DNA from: JAEZBP01 sp963832725
GTDB taxonomy: Bacteria > Myxococcota_A > Polyangia > Polyangiales > Sandaracinaceae
Direction: 5' to 3'
NCBI GenBank assembly: GCA_963832725.1
Contig: CAWHVG010000002.1
Location: 620,001-684,000, forward strand
Length of the DNA: 64,000 nucleotides
Below, in pieces: positions 22,056 through 31,644 of this stretch. The notes beneath the pieces are model-generated. The model saw only the letters and a program-made list of their open reading frames with translations. It was not told the origin of the DNA and ran no database searches. Made by a program: the position numbers and the translations under genes. The number at the start of each line of letters is the position of its first letter. The stretch's first letter is position 1.

Positions 22056-23279
22056 GTGCGACGGGTGGTGATCACCGGGATCGGCCTGACCACGCCGATC
22101 GGCTGCTCGCTCGACGAGGTCTCCCGCGGGCTCCGGGAGGACCGGAGCGGCGTGCGACCGCAGCCCGAGTGGGACGCCATCGGTCACCTCGCGACGCGGC
22201 TGGCGGGGCAGGTCACCGGCGTCCGGTTGGCCGGCAAGGACCGCAAGAAGATCCGCAGCATGGGCCGGGTGGCGCGGCTGGCGCTGACCGCCACGGAGCA
22301 GGCCATCGAGGACGCCGGGCTCGAGGAGGACGAGCTCAGCCATCCGCGGACGGGCCTGGCCTACGGCTCGACCCACGGCAGCTCCAGCGCCTACGTCGAC
22401 TTCGCGCGCCCGCTCTTCGCGCACGACAGCTTCGAGGGGCTCAGCTCGACCAGCTTCCTCAAGTTCATGAGCCACACCTGCGCGGCGAACCTGGCCCAGT
22501 ACTACGGCGTGCAGGGGAGGGTGGTGACCACCTGCGCCGCCTGCGTGAGCGGGAGCCAGGCGATCGGTGCCGGGCTGGAGGCGATCCGATCCGGCAAGGC
22601 GGACGTGATGATCTGCGGCGGGGCCGAGGAGCTGCATTGGACCCACGCCGGCGTGTTCGACATCATGTACGCGACCTCGACGCGCTACAACGAGCGGCCT
22701 TCCGAGAGCCCGCGTCCCTTCGACGCCGCGCGCGACGGGCTGGTCATCGCCGAGGGCGCCGGGACCATCATCCTCGAGGACTACGAGCGGGCTCGGCGCC
22801 GCGGCGCGCACGTGCACGCCGAGCTCCTCGGCTACGGGACCAACTGCGACGGGACCCACGTGACCAACCCCTCCGCCGACGGAATGGCGGCCGTGGTGCG
22901 GCTCGGGCTCGAGGACGCCGGGGTGAGCGCGGACGCCATCGAGTACGTGAACGCGCACGCCACCGCGACGGAGGTCGGCGACATCGCCGAGAGCCACGCC
23001 ATGCACGCCGTCTTCGGCGATCGGACGCCCGTCAGCTCGGTCAAAGGGTTCATGGGCCACAGCCTCGGCGCCTGCGGCGCCATCGAGGTCGGCCTCTGCG
23101 TCGCCATGATGCGCGACGGCTTCCTCGCGCCGACCAAGAACCTCGACGAGGTCGATCCGCGGTGTGCGCCGTTGGACTACATCTTGGGGAGCCCGCGGGA
23201 GGCGCGACCCACGCTCGTGATGAGCAACAACTTCGCGTTCGGTGGCATCAACACGTCCCTGGTCTTACAAAAGGCCTGA
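22056..23279 (+). CDS. Second beta-ketoacyl-ACP synthase of the polyene cluster
   Basis: 407 residues from the GTG at 22056. FabF fold: VVITGIGLTTPIG at the start, active-site Cys in TTCAACVSGSQAIG, first His in VNAHATATEVGD, Lys/His in SSVKGFMGHSLGACGA. All catalytic residues are present and the frame is intact. The enzyme resembles the stand-alone KS of aryl polyene clusters rather than the one paired with the chain-length factor. It is followed after 14 bp by the flavin enzyme. Confidence 0.9.
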   Translation: MRRVVITGIGLTTPIGCSLDEVSRGLREDRSGVRPQPEWDAIGHLATRLAGQVTGVRLAGKDRKKIRSMGRVARLALTATEQAIEDAGLEEDELSHPRTGLAYGSTHGSSSAYVDFARPLFAHDSFEGLSSTSFLKFMSHTCAANLAQYYGVQGRVVTTCAACVSGSQAIGAGLEAIRSGKADVMICGGAEELHWTHAGVFDIMYATSTRYNERPSESPRPFDAARDGLVIAEGAGTIILEDYERARRRGAHVHAELLGYGTNCDGTHVTNPSADGMAAVVRLGLEDAGVSADAIEYVNAHATATEVGDIAESHAMHAVFGDRTPVSSVKGFMGHSLGACGAIEVGLCVAMMRDGFLAPTKNLDEVDPRCAPLDYILGSPREARPTLVMSNNFAFGGINTSLVLQKA

Positions 23280-23293
23280 TCAGGGTAGGTTCG

Positions 23294-24496
23294 ATGTTCA
23301 GCCTCTATGACGTAGTTGTGCTCGGCGGTGGGCCGAGCGGTTCGACGGCCGCCAATCTCCTCGCCGCGGGTGGCGCGCGCGTGCTCGTGCTGGAGAAGGC
23401 GATCTTCCCGCGCTTCCACGTCGGCGAGTCGCTCCTGCCCTGCGATCTGCAGGTCTTCGAGCGGCTGGGCGTGGAGCTCCGCGGGGAGCCGCAGCACCTG
23501 TACAAGCACGGCGCCGTCTTCTACGACGAGGCCCGAGGCAGCCGCGCGGCCTATCCCTTCGCCGACGCGCTCGCCGGGACGGCCGATCACGCCTACCAGG
23601 TCGAGCGTGCGTCGTTCGACCACATGCTCCTCGAGCGAGCCGGCGCGGTCGGGGCGGAGGTCCGTGAGGGCGAGACCGTCATCGACGTCGAGCTCGGCGA
23701 GAACGGCGTGTGGGTGCGCACCGAGCGCGAGCGCTACCGCGGCCGCTATCTGATCGACGCGACCGGGCAGGACTCGTTCCTCGCCCGGCGACACCGCACG
23801 CGCCAGCGCATCGATGACTTCGGGCTGGCGGCGGTCTTCCGGCACTACATCGACTTGCGCTCGTCGGTGGCCGAGGAGCTGGCCGCGACCGGCATCTTCT
23901 TCGTGGACGACGGCTGGCTCTGGGCCATCCCGCTGGGCGGCGGGCGGCTGAGCGTGGGCTTGGTCACCCGAAAGAAGGGCATCGCCGACGACTGGTTGGA
24001 CGCGGAGATCGCGCGTAGCCCGGAGCTGAGCCGCTGGCTGGAGGGCGCACGGCCAGAGACGCCGCACTACCGCGCCGGCGCCTTCAGCTTCCACAACCAG
24101 CGCCCCCACGGGCGCCGATGGGCGTGCGTCGGGGACGCGGCCTGCTTCCTCGACCCGGTGTTCTCGTCCGGCGTCTCGTTCGGCATGCTGGGCGCCGCCC
24201 ACGCCGTGGACGACCTGCTGCCGGCGCTGAGGAGCGAGCGGGAGGGCGATCCGGCGCTGATGGAGGCCCACGCCGCACACATGAACCACGGCTACAGCGT
24301 GTTCGCCACGCTGATCCTCTCGCTCTACCAGCGGCGCTTGCTGCCTGGGCTCTTCTTCACGGTCGACCAGGATCCGGAGCTGCGGCGAGGGCTGACTTCC
24401 GTGCTCGCGGGCGACGTGTGGCGGGACGACAACCCCTTCCAGCAGCGGCTCTGGGCCTCGGTGCGCCGCCGCTACGAGCTGCCCCGCTCGGCTTAG
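23294..24496 (+). CDS. FAD-dependent halogenase-like oxidoreductase
   Basis: 400 residues. The FAD dinucleotide-binding motif GGGPSG is close to the N-terminus. The halogenase signature WxWxIP is present as WLWAIP (23914-23931), and a Lys in LYKHGAVF (codon 23504-23506) lies where phenol/pyrrole halogenases carry the Lys that binds hypohalous acid. The late motif FLDPVFSSG also fits this group. Known flavin halogenases need FADH2 from a partner reductase; none is encoded nearby. Related oxidoreductases without halogenase activity also occur in flexirubin-type clusters, so function is not certain. Its place between KS and ACP suggests it acts on the ACP-bound aryl unit or polyene. Confidence 0.75.
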   Translation: MFSLYDVVVLGGGPSGSTAANLLAAGGARVLVLEKAIFPRFHVGESLLPCDLQVFERLGVELRGEPQHLYKHGAVFYDEARGSRAAYPFADALAGTADHAYQVERASFDHMLLERAGAVGAEVREGETVIDVELGENGVWVRTERERYRGRYLIDATGQDSFLARRHRTRQRIDDFGLAAVFRHYIDLRSSVAEELAATGIFFVDDGWLWAIPLGGGRLSVGLVTRKKGIADDWLDAEIARSPELSRWLEGARPETPHYRAGAFSFHNQRPHGRRWACVGDAACFLDPVFSSGVSFGMLGAAHAVDDLLPALRSEREGDPALMEAHAAHMNHGYSVFATLILSLYQRRLLPGLFFTVDQDPELRRGLTSVLAGDVWRDDNPFQQRLWASVRRRYELPRSA

Positions 24497-24913
24497 GGCC
24501 CGCGAATGGGGAACTTCGTCGCACCGAGGGCGCCGATGCACCCCGCTCGCAAGGCGCGAGGAGCGAGGATCCAGGAAGTATCTGAGCGACGAGCAACCGA
24601 GTGGGGATGCGAGCGGCGCCCGAATGCAGGAGTTACCCGCTCGCGGGCCCTCGAGGGCTTGCCGAAGGGGCCCGACGTCTGAACAATCCGGGCCGCGCCG
24701 GGCCTTGGGTGTCAGCTCGGCGAGGGGCGAGGCGTGTGGACGCGCGGTCACACCTGAAGCTCGCGAGCCGCGCCCAGCTGCCGGACGGGATGTGGAACGG
24801 AATCTGATGTGCTGACGACTCCGGAGCTTTCGAGCCCCAGCCATTGAAGTTCGAGCGCACGCGGCCGTAGGGCGTGCGCGAGCCGGTGCCGGTCGCCGGC
24901 GCAATGAGGAAAC
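24497..24913. other. Non-coding gap inside the polyene cluster
   Basis: 417 bp between the halogenase-like gene and ACP. The open frames here lack family signatures. It is the first long gap in an otherwise tightly packed operon and could hold an internal promoter, though none was recognised. Confidence 0.5.
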
Positions 24914-25180
24914 ATGAGCGACAACGATTTGGAGAACGAGCTCAAGGCGCTGATCATCGACGCCTTGATGCTCGAGGACGTCGACGCCACCGACATCGAC
25001 AGCGACGAGCCGCTCTTCGTGGAAGGGCTGGGCCTCGACTCGATCGACGCGCTCGAACTGGCGATGGCGATCGACAAGAAGTACGGCGTGCGCATCAAGG
25101 CCGACGACGAGCAGAATCGGAAGATCTTCTCGAACGTCCGCAACCTGGCCGCCTACGTCGTCGAGCACCGGGCGGCCTAG
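24914..25180 (+). CDS. Acyl carrier protein
   Basis: 88 residues, acidic. The phosphopantetheine-attachment Ser is in GLGLDSIDALELA, the standard ACP motif. The C-terminus (VRNLAAYVVEHR) matches ACPs of aryl polyene clusters. It would carry the aryl starter and the growing polyene. Only one ACP was found in the window. A 257-bp gap without a convincing gene follows. Confidence 0.92.
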   Translation: MSDNDLENELKALIIDALMLEDVDATDIDSDEPLFVEGLGLDSIDALELAMAIDKKYGVRIKADDEQNRKIFSNVRNLAAYVVEHRAA

Positions 25181-25437
25181 ATGGGCTCGGCGGAGGTCGC
25201 AGCGCCGTCTGACCCTTCGACGTCGATTTCGGACGCGCGCCACCTCGAGAATGCGTTGCATCTCCCGCGGGCCGCACGCTCGACTTGGACGCCGAGCGCT
25301 CGCCCAAACGGGTCGCGACTTCCGCTTCGCCCATCCGGCGTGGACGCGCCGAGCGTCGTTCCCGGCCTCGATCCCGCGCATCGTCCATCGGGATCCGTGG
25401 TGCCGGGGCGACCGGATTCGACGCGCGTCCAGAGTCG

Positions 25438-26100
25438 ATGAAGGTCGTCGCCGGCATCCTCACCGCCGTGCTCGTGGTCCTCTACCCGGTCGCGATCTGG
25501 GTCGGGCTCACGCATTTCAGCGCGCGGGTGGTCGGGCTGTGGATCCTCGCGCTGCTCGTGCCCGGGCTGTGGCTGCGCTTTCGCCGCGCGTCGCGGGCTG
25601 ATCTGTGGGCGGTGTCGCGGGTGCCGCTGGCGATCCTGGCGGTGATCCTGCTGGGTGTGATCTTCGACGATGGCCGCTTCGTGAAGGCGATGCCGGTCCT
25701 GGTCAACGCGGTGCTGCTCCTGACCTTTGCGTCCACGCTCTTCGGCGAGCACACGGTGATCGAGCGCTTCGCCCGGATGCACGAGGCGCGCTTGGCGGGA
25801 CCGGATGCGCCCCCGCCGGAGCTCTCCCGGGCGCAGATCGCGCACTGCCGGCAGATCACCTGGGCGTGGTCCATCTTCTTCGTGCTCAACGGGACAGCGG
25901 CGGCGCTCCTGGCCGCCTTCGCGCCGCTGGCCTGGTGGGCCGCCTACACCGGCGGGATCGCCTACGCGCTGATGGGCCTGATGTTCACGGGCGAGTACCT
26001 GCTCCGGCAGTACCGTTTCCGCCGCTACGGCCAGGGGCTGCACGATCGGCTGCTTTCGCGCATCCTTCCGCCCCGCGAGGAGGAGACCGCCGAGAGATGA
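25438..26100 (+). CDS. COG4648-like membrane protein of aryl polyene clusters
   Basis: 220 residues with about five or six predicted membrane helices. The middle segment ITWAWSIFFVLNGTAAALLA and the C-terminal GEYLLRQYRFRRY match the small COG4648 membrane proteins found next to AMP ligases in aryl polyene clusters. Function is unknown. The start ATG at 25438 is the first credible one; the stop overlaps the AMP ligase start (ATGA), so the two are translationally coupled. Confidence 0.75.
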   Translation: MKVVAGILTAVLVVLYPVAIWVGLTHFSARVVGLWILALLVPGLWLRFRRASRADLWAVSRVPLAILAVILLGVIFDDGRFVKAMPVLVNAVLLLTFASTLFGEHTVIERFARMHEARLAGPDAPPPELSRAQIAHCRQITWAWSIFFVLNGTAAALLAAFAPLAWWAAYTGGIAYALMGLMFTGEYLLRQYRFRRYGQGLHDRLLSRILPPREEETAER

Positions 26101-27468
26101 TCCGCGCGCTGCTCGAGCATCACCGACCGAGCTCCCTCGTGGCGTGGGACGCGGATCGGAGCACCACGGCGGCGGAGCTGGTGGCGCACGTGGCGGGGTT
26201 TGCCGGCCTCTTGCCCGAGGCCGAGCCCGGTGAGGAGGTCGTGGTCATCTGCCGCGATCGGCACCGCTTCACCGTCGCGCTCCTCGCGGCGTGGCAGCGC
26301 GGGTTCTCGGTGGCGCTGCCGCCGAACCCGCAGCCGGACACCATGCGGGCGATGCGGGAGCGAGCCGGGGTCCGGACCGTGGTGCACGACGTGGACGGCG
26401 GGCTCGGCATCGACGTCCGCGACGCGTCCGTCCGCGAGGCGGCGCGGGCCCAGGTCGGGCGGCATCCCTTCGCGCCCCTCGCACCGTTCGCGCCGGAGCG
26501 ATTGCTGGCGACGGTCTACACGTCGGGGAGCACCGGCGAGCACACCGCTTGCCCGAAGACGGCTTCGCAGCTGGTGGGCGAGGCGAGCGTCCTGGCCGAG
26601 ACCTTCTCCTTCGGCGAGGGCGCGCGGGTCCTGGCGATGGTGCCGCCCTATCACATCTACGGGCTGCTCTTCGGCGTGCTGGTGCCGCTGGTCGGCGGCG
26701 CGGCGCTCTACCGGCACACGCCGCTCTTGGCGCCGGAAGTAGCCGCCGTCCTGGCGTCGGGCGTGGACGTGCTGGTGACGGTGCCAGCGCAGCTCCGCGC
26801 GCTCGCGCTGGCGCCTGAGACGCAGCCGAAGCTCTCGCGCGTGTTCTCGAGCGGCGCGCCGCTCTCGCCGCGGGTGGCGAGGCGGGTGAAGGAACGCTTC
26901 GGCTGGACGGTGACGGAGGTCTTCGGCTCCAGCGAGACGGGCGGGATCTGGCTGGCGAGAGAGCGGCGGCGAGGGGCCGTGGACGCCGCTGCCGGGCGTC
27001 ACGGTGCGCGCGGGCGCCGACGAGGCGCTGCTGCTGCGCTCGCCTTTTCTGCATCCCGGCGCGCCCCGGCCCTTCGTGGGCGCCGACCGGGTGGCGGTGG
27101 GCCCCGACGGCAGCTTCACGCACCTCGGGCGGGCCGACGGTGTTCTCAAGATCGGCGGCGTGAGGGTGGCGCTGGCGGAGGTGGAGCGGCGCCTGCTCGC
27201 GATTGAAGGCGTGAAAGACGCGGCCGTGATGGCGGCCGACGTGGGCGGCGCGCGCGGGCACGAGGTGTGGGCGGCCGTGGTATCGCCGTCGCTGGACAAG
27301 AAGAGCATCCGCGAGGCCCTGCGGCGGTGGCTGGCTCCCGTGGCGATGCCGCGGCGGATCGCCCTGGTCGAGGCGCTCCCCCGGGAAGCGAACGGCAAGC
27401 TCCCCAAGCACGCGCTCGAGGCGCTCTTCACGCGCAAGCACCAGAAGAGCGGCGAGGACGCGCCGTGA
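26097..27468 (+). CDS. AMP-dependent acyl/aryl ligase (frameshifted)
   Basis: ANL-superfamily ligase of about 456 codons. The phosphate loop is YTSGSTGEHTA, followed by VPPYHIYGLLFG and the motif FGSSETGGI. Near 26955-26985 the frame breaks, and the C-terminal subdomain continues in the next frame with GRADGVLKIGGVRVALAEVE (hinge Asp/Arg segment) and the catalytic Lys in REANGKLPK. It would activate a 4-hydroxybenzoate-, coumarate- or cinnamate-type acid for loading on the ACP. Some homologues carry a fused dehydratase; this one ends soon after the Lys. Confidence 0.83.
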
Positions 27469-27509
27469 AGCGCTCGAGACACGCTGCGTTGGCACTCTCT
27501 CCTCACACG

Positions 27510-27618
27510 AGCTCCCTCCCCCGAATCGGGGGAGGGCTGGGGTGGGGGCGAGCGGCGGATGGCAGGGCTCTTACAGCTGAAACCCTCCCCGCAACCCCCT
27601 CCCTCAGGGAGGAGGAGC
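27510..27618. repeat. REP-like palindromic element
   Basis: CCTCCCCCGAATCGGGGGAGG forms a stem flanked by a GGGCTGGGGTGGGGG arm; some 50 bp on, the inverse arm ACCCTCCCCGCAACCCCCTC with CCTCAGGGAGG follows and ends in gagctc, the same 6-mer that opens the element. It lies between AMP ligase and glycosyltransferase. A second, single copy is at 32330-32395. This is the common GGGTTGGGGTGAGGG-like intergenic palindrome of many proteobacteria. Confidence 0.7.
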
Positions 27619-27664
27619 TCGCGTGCTCACCGCGCGGCGCGCTCTCGCGGCTCGGGAGGCGCTC

Positions 27665-28429
27665 GTGAGCCAGGCGTTCCGGCCCTGCATCCTGATCCCG
27701 ACCTACGACAACCCGGCGACGATCCGGCGGGTGGTGCTGCGGGCGCGCGAGGTGCTGCCGGAGGTCGTCGTCGTCGACGACGGGAGCGGTCCCGAGGGGC
27801 GCGCCGCGTGTGAGGCGTTGGTCGAGGAGGGGCTGGCCCATGTGGTCCACCGGTCGGCCAACGGCGGCAAGGGCGCGGCGGTCAAGACGGGGTTCGCCGA
27901 GGCGCACGGGCTGGGCTACACCCACGCCCTTCAGGTGGACGCCGATGGACAGCACGATCTCGAGGACGTGCCGCGCTTCCTCGAGGTGGCGCGCGCCAAC
28001 CCGGACGCGCTCGTGCTCGGCGCCCCCCGCTTCGACGAGAGCGCGCCGAAAGCCCGGCAGGTCGGCCGCCGGATCACCATCTTCTGGGTGAACTTCGAGA
28101 CCGGCGGGAAGGTGATCGAGGACCCGATGTGCGGCTTCCGCGTCTATCCGCTGGAGGACGCGGTCGCGGTGCGCGTGCCGAGCGACATGATGGACTTCGA
28201 TCCCGAGGTGGCGGTCCGTCTGGTGTGGCGCGGCGTCCCGGTGATCAACCTGCCGACGCGGGTGCGCTACGTGGCGCGCGAGGAGGGCGGCGTCAGCCAC
28301 TTCCGCCTCTTCGAGGACAACGCGCGCATCAGCTGGATGCACACGCGCCTCTGCGTCCGGAAGGTCTTCGGGACGCTGATCGGGCGGCGCTATCGCGGCA
28401 CCGTGCGGCGGCTGGAGGCCGGCTCGTGA
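27665..28429 (+). CDS. Family 2 glycosyltransferase
   Basis: 254 residues. GT2 fold: CILIPTYDNPATI at the start, VVVDDGS (nucleotide-sugar Asp), and the DxD-type motif in QVDADGQHDLEDVP. The later MCGFRVYPL is typical of dolichol-phosphate-mannose-synthase-like and aryl polyene glycosyltransferases. No membrane helix. The GTG at 27665 is chosen for its GGGAGG site 5 nt upstream; a GTG at 27623 overlaps the REP-like element. It probably glycosylates the polyene or its lipid carrier. The stop overlaps the acyltransferase start (GTGA). Confidence 0.88.
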   Translation: MSQAFRPCILIPTYDNPATIRRVVLRAREVLPEVVVVDDGSGPEGRAACEALVEEGLAHVVHRSANGGKGAAVKTGFAEAHGLGYTHALQVDADGQHDLEDVPRFLEVARANPDALVLGAPRFDESAPKARQVGRRITIFWVNFETGGKVIEDPMCGFRVYPLEDAVAVRVPSDMMDFDPEVAVRLVWRGVPVINLPTRVRYVAREEGGVSHFRLFEDNARISWMHTRLCVRKVFGTLIGRRYRGTVRRLEAGS

Positions 28430-29364
28430 GCGCCGACGCGAAGGCCTCCACCGAGACGGAGCCGGCGGCGGACGCCGACTGGCGCACCACCGCGGAGCGC
28501 GGATCGATCCTCGGCATCCGGGCGGGGCTCTGGCTCGCCACCGTGTTCGGCCGAGCGCCGGCTCGGCTGCTCGTTCGCGCGCTGGCGTTCTACTACACGC
28601 TCTTCTCGGGCGGCGCGCGCGAGGCCACGCGCATCTACCTGCGCCACGCCGGGGAGCCGTCGACCAACGGGCGCGTCTACACGCAGATCCTCCGCTTCGC
28701 GCAGGTCACGCTGGACTCGCTCTTCTTCGTGTCGGGGAAGATCGGCGCCTTCCGCATCGAGCGAAACGGCCACGAGCACCTCGAGGCGCTCAAGCGTGAA
28801 AAGCGCGGCGCGATCCTGCTCGGCGGGCACCTCGGCAGCTTCTACGCCATGCGCGCGCAGAGCGGCGCGGAGGATCTGCCGCTCTACGCCGTCGTCTACA
28901 CGAAGCACGCGCAGCGCATCAACGCCGTGCTGGCCGAGATCGATCCGGAGTCGAACGCGCGGCTTCTGCAGATGGGCGAGGGCGTCGACTTCATGCTGAA
29001 GATCCGAGAGCTGCTCGAGCAGGGCGCGCTGATCGCGCTCCTCGGCGACCGCGTCGGCTCCGACGCGCGGGCGGTGGAGGTCGACTTCCTCGGGGAGAAG
29101 GCCCGCTTTCCGGTCGGGCCCTACATCCTCGCCGCCGCGCTCAAGTGCCCGGTCTACCTGACCTTCGGGCTCTACCGCGACCCGAACCGCTACGAGCTCT
29201 TCTGCGAGCCCTTCGCGGAGAAGATCGTGCTGCCCCGCAAGGAAAGGCAAGCTGCACTGAAGGAGCACGCGCAGCGCTACGCCGCGCGCCTCGAGAGCTT
29301 CTGTCGCCGCGCGCCGGACAACTGGTTCAACTTCTACGACTTCTGGAGAAAGGTGGGGTCGTGA
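28426..29364 (+). CDS. Lysophospholipid/lipid A-type acyltransferase
   Basis: 312 residues, resembling the LpxL/HtrB (LPLAT) family. An N-terminal hydrophobic patch anchors it at the membrane; the active-site segment is LLGGHLGSFYAMR with the His of the HxxxxE/D-type motif, and LLGDRVGSD lies further on. In aryl polyene clusters such enzymes attach the polyene to a glycerol or sugar-lipid carrier. The start GTG overlaps the GT2 stop and its own stop overlaps the ammonia lyase start (GTGA), so the three genes are translationally coupled. Confidence 0.85.
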   Translation: MSADAKASTETEPAADADWRTTAERGSILGIRAGLWLATVFGRAPARLLVRALAFYYTLFSGGAREATRIYLRHAGEPSTNGRVYTQILRFAQVTLDSLFFVSGKIGAFRIERNGHEHLEALKREKRGAILLGGHLGSFYAMRAQSGAEDLPLYAVVYTKHAQRINAVLAEIDPESNARLLQMGEGVDFMLKIRELLEQGALIALLGDRVGSDARAVEVDFLGEKARFPVGPYILAAALKCPVYLTFGLYRDPNRYELFCEPFAEKIVLPRKERQAALKEHAQRYAARLESFCRRAPDNWFNFYDFWRKVGS

Positions 29365-30945
29365 CCGACTCTCGAGCCGCGGTTGCCGTCGGCGCCCGTC
29401 CGCTGACCATCGAGGACGTCGTCGCGCTCGCGCTCGGCGAAGCGCGGCCGGCGATCGACGATGATCCTGCGCTGCGAGCGCGCATCGCCGGCTCGGTCCG
29501 CTTCGTGCGCGACGCGCTGGCAGAGGGGCGCGCGGTCTACGGGATCACCACCGGGTTCGGCGCGTCGGCGGAGTTCGCGGTCTCGCCCGAGGTGGCCGCC
29601 ACCATGCCGACGAACCTGATGCGCTACCACGGCTGCGGCACGGGAAGGATCCTCGGCGAGGTCGAGGCCGCGGCGGTGTTGGCGGTCCGCTTGGCGTCGC
29701 TCGCGCGCGGCTACTCGGCGGTGCGCCTCGACGTGCTCAATCGCTTCTGCGCGCTGCTCGAGCGGCGCATCCTGCCCTGCATCCCGGAGGAAGGCTCGGT
29801 CGGCGCGAGCGGCGATCTCGACCCCGCTCTCCTACGTGGCGGCGCTGATCGCCGGCGAGCGGGAGGCCTGGGTCGACGGCCGGATGGTCGAGGCGAAGGG
29901 CGCGCTCGGCGACGCGGAGATGGAGCCCATCCCGCTCGCCCCCAAAGAGAGCCTGGCCATCATGAACGGCACCAGCGTGATGACCGCGCTCGGCTGCCTG
30001 GCCTGGTCACGCGCCCGGCGGCTGGGCCGCTTCGCGTCGGCGCTGACCGCGATGACCTCGGACGTGCTCTTCGGGCTGCCGGGGCACTTCGACGACCGCA
30101 TCTTCGCGCTCAAGCCGCACCCCGGGCAGCGCGCCGCCGCCCGCTGGATCCGTGAGGGGATCCTCGATCGCGACGAAGCGCCGCCGCGCCTCTCGTATGC
30201 GTGGGGCGAGGACGAAGCCGTGGTGCGCGCGCCGCGAATTCAGGACCGCTACTCCATCCGCTGCGCGCCGCACGTGATCGGCGTGCTCCTCGACGCGCTG
30301 CCGTGGACCAAGACGATGCTCGAGACCGAGCTCAACGGCGTCAACGACAACCCGCTGATCGATCCGGACGCGGGTGAGGCGCTGCACGGCGGCAACTTCT
30401 ACGGCGGCCACGCCTGCTTCGCGACCGACTCGCTCAAGAACGTCGTCGCCAACGTCGCCGACCTCATGGACCGGCAGCTCGCGCTCCTGAACAACCCGCT
30501 GACCAACGAGGGGCTGCCGCCGAATCTGGTGGCGCGTCAGGGCGACGATCGGAGCACGCATCACGGCTTCAAGGCGATGGAGATCTCCGCTTCCGCGCTG
30601 ACGGCGGAGGCGCTCAAGCTCACCATGCCGGCCAGCGTCTTTTCGCGGAGCACCGAGAGCCACAACCAGGACAAGGTCAGCATGGGCACCATCAGCGCGC
30701 GGGATCTGTCGCGCGTGCTGGAGCTGACCGAGACGGTCGCCGTCATCCACCTGCTCGCGCTCGCGCAGGCGGTGGATCTGCGCGGCCTCGAGCGCTGCCA
30801 CCCCTCGAGCGTCGCCCTGCGCGACGCGGTGCGCGAGGACGTGCCGCTGAACGACGCCGACCGCAGGATGGACCATGACATCGAGCGCACGCTGGCCCGC
30901 TATCGCGCCGGCGCGCTGCCCATCGGAGAGATCGACTTCCCGTGA
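29361..30945 (+). CDS. Aromatic amino acid ammonia lyase (HAL/TAL family, frameshifted)
   Basis: 527 residues after correction, the usual length. The MIO cofactor triad Ala-Ser-Gly is at 29805-29813, in GSVGASGDL. Right after it the frame shifts: an extra G at 29820 (the text reads GATCTCGACCCC where GATCTCACCCC is expected) turns the family's TPLSYVAALI into the next frame. The catalytic YGITTGFG is intact. The residue pair aligned with substrate choice is Tyr-His (codons 29625-29630), unlike the Ser-His I recall for histidase or His-Leu for Rhodobacter tyrosine lyase. It probably makes coumarate or cinnamate for the AMP ligase. The 3' end overlaps the thioesterase start. Confidence 0.87.
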
Positions 30946-31382
30946 GCATCCCCCGCGGAAAACCGCCCGCCGACGCGGCCGTGATCGAAGGCGAGGTGCC
31001 CTTCCACGACGTGGATCCGCTCCTCATCGTCTGGCACGGGCACTACTTCAAGTACCTGGAGATCGCGCGAACGGCGCTCTTCCGGCGCCACCGCATCGAC
31101 GGGCCGGACCTGATGCAGGCCGGTTATCGCTTCGTCATCGCGCACAGCGAGTGCCGGCACGTCTCGCCGCTCCGCTACGGCGACCGCTACCGCGTCAGCG
31201 CCTGGTTCCTGGACACGGCGCAGCGCGTCCACGTGGCCTACGAGGTCTGGAACCTCACCGAGGAGCGGCGCGCGGCGAGGGCGCGGACCGAGCTCGTCAC
31301 CACGCAGCCGAACGGGACGCTGCTCTTCGCCACGCCCGAGATCGTCCGCGAGAGAATCGAGAGCGGGTCCCGTGCGTCGTAG
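30942..31382 (+). CDS. Hot-dog thioesterase, 4-hydroxybenzoyl-CoA type
   Basis: 146 residues. The 4HBT signature is VPFHDVDPLLIVWHGHYFKY (Asp in an F-x-D-x-D context followed by His-Tyr). Such small thioesterases are common in aryl polyene clusters, where they may release or edit ACP-bound intermediates. The start GTG overlaps the ammonia lyase stop. A gap of about 260 bp with strong hairpins follows. Confidence 0.85.
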   Translation: MSIPRGKPPADAAVIEGEVPFHDVDPLLIVWHGHYFKYLEIARTALFRRHRIDGPDLMQAGYRFVIAHSECRHVSPLRYGDRYRVSAWFLDTAQRVHVAYEVWNLTEERRAARARTELVTTQPNGTLLFATPEIVRERIESGSRAS

Positions 31383-31419
31383 CAGTCCGGTGAAGAACTT
31401 CGCTCCTCGGCTTTCGGGC

Positions 31420-31487
31420 GGGACGGCTCTAGTCGTCCCGGCCCGAGCTCCGTTCCGGGTTTTCGTGCAGGTAGCACGAACCGGAAC
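31420..31487. repeat. Pair of strong hairpins upstream of the LolA-like gene
   Basis: Hairpin 1: GGGACG / CGTCCC (31420-31439). Hairpin 2: GTTCCGG(gtt)TTCGTGC pairs with GCACGAACCGGAAC around a 5-nt loop (31452-31487). They lie between the thioesterase and LolA-like genes and could end, pause or process the transcript. There is no T-run. Confidence 0.6.
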
Positions 31488-31644
31488 TTCGTTCGGGCCT
31501 CGAGCCGTACCGTCGTCCCGAAGCTCGACCCGTCCTTCGCAGAAACCCGAGTCGAACTTCGGGCCACCGGTACTCGTGTCCGCCCGCCTCTCCTCGCGAA
31601 CAGAGAGCGCGATCGCCCGTCGGCCCAGGCTGCGTCGCCGCGCG

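Noticed and set aside
20910..24496. Fusions of a long upstream stretch to the second ketosynthase and to the flavin enzyme
   Set aside because: The upstream parts are out-of-frame reads of other genes; KS starts at GTG 22056 and the flavin enzyme at ATG 23294.
25181..25441. An 86-codon frame right after the ACP stop
   Set aside because: Ser/Pro/Arg-rich, no family, and it ends inside the start of the next gene; there is no ribosome site at its ATG.
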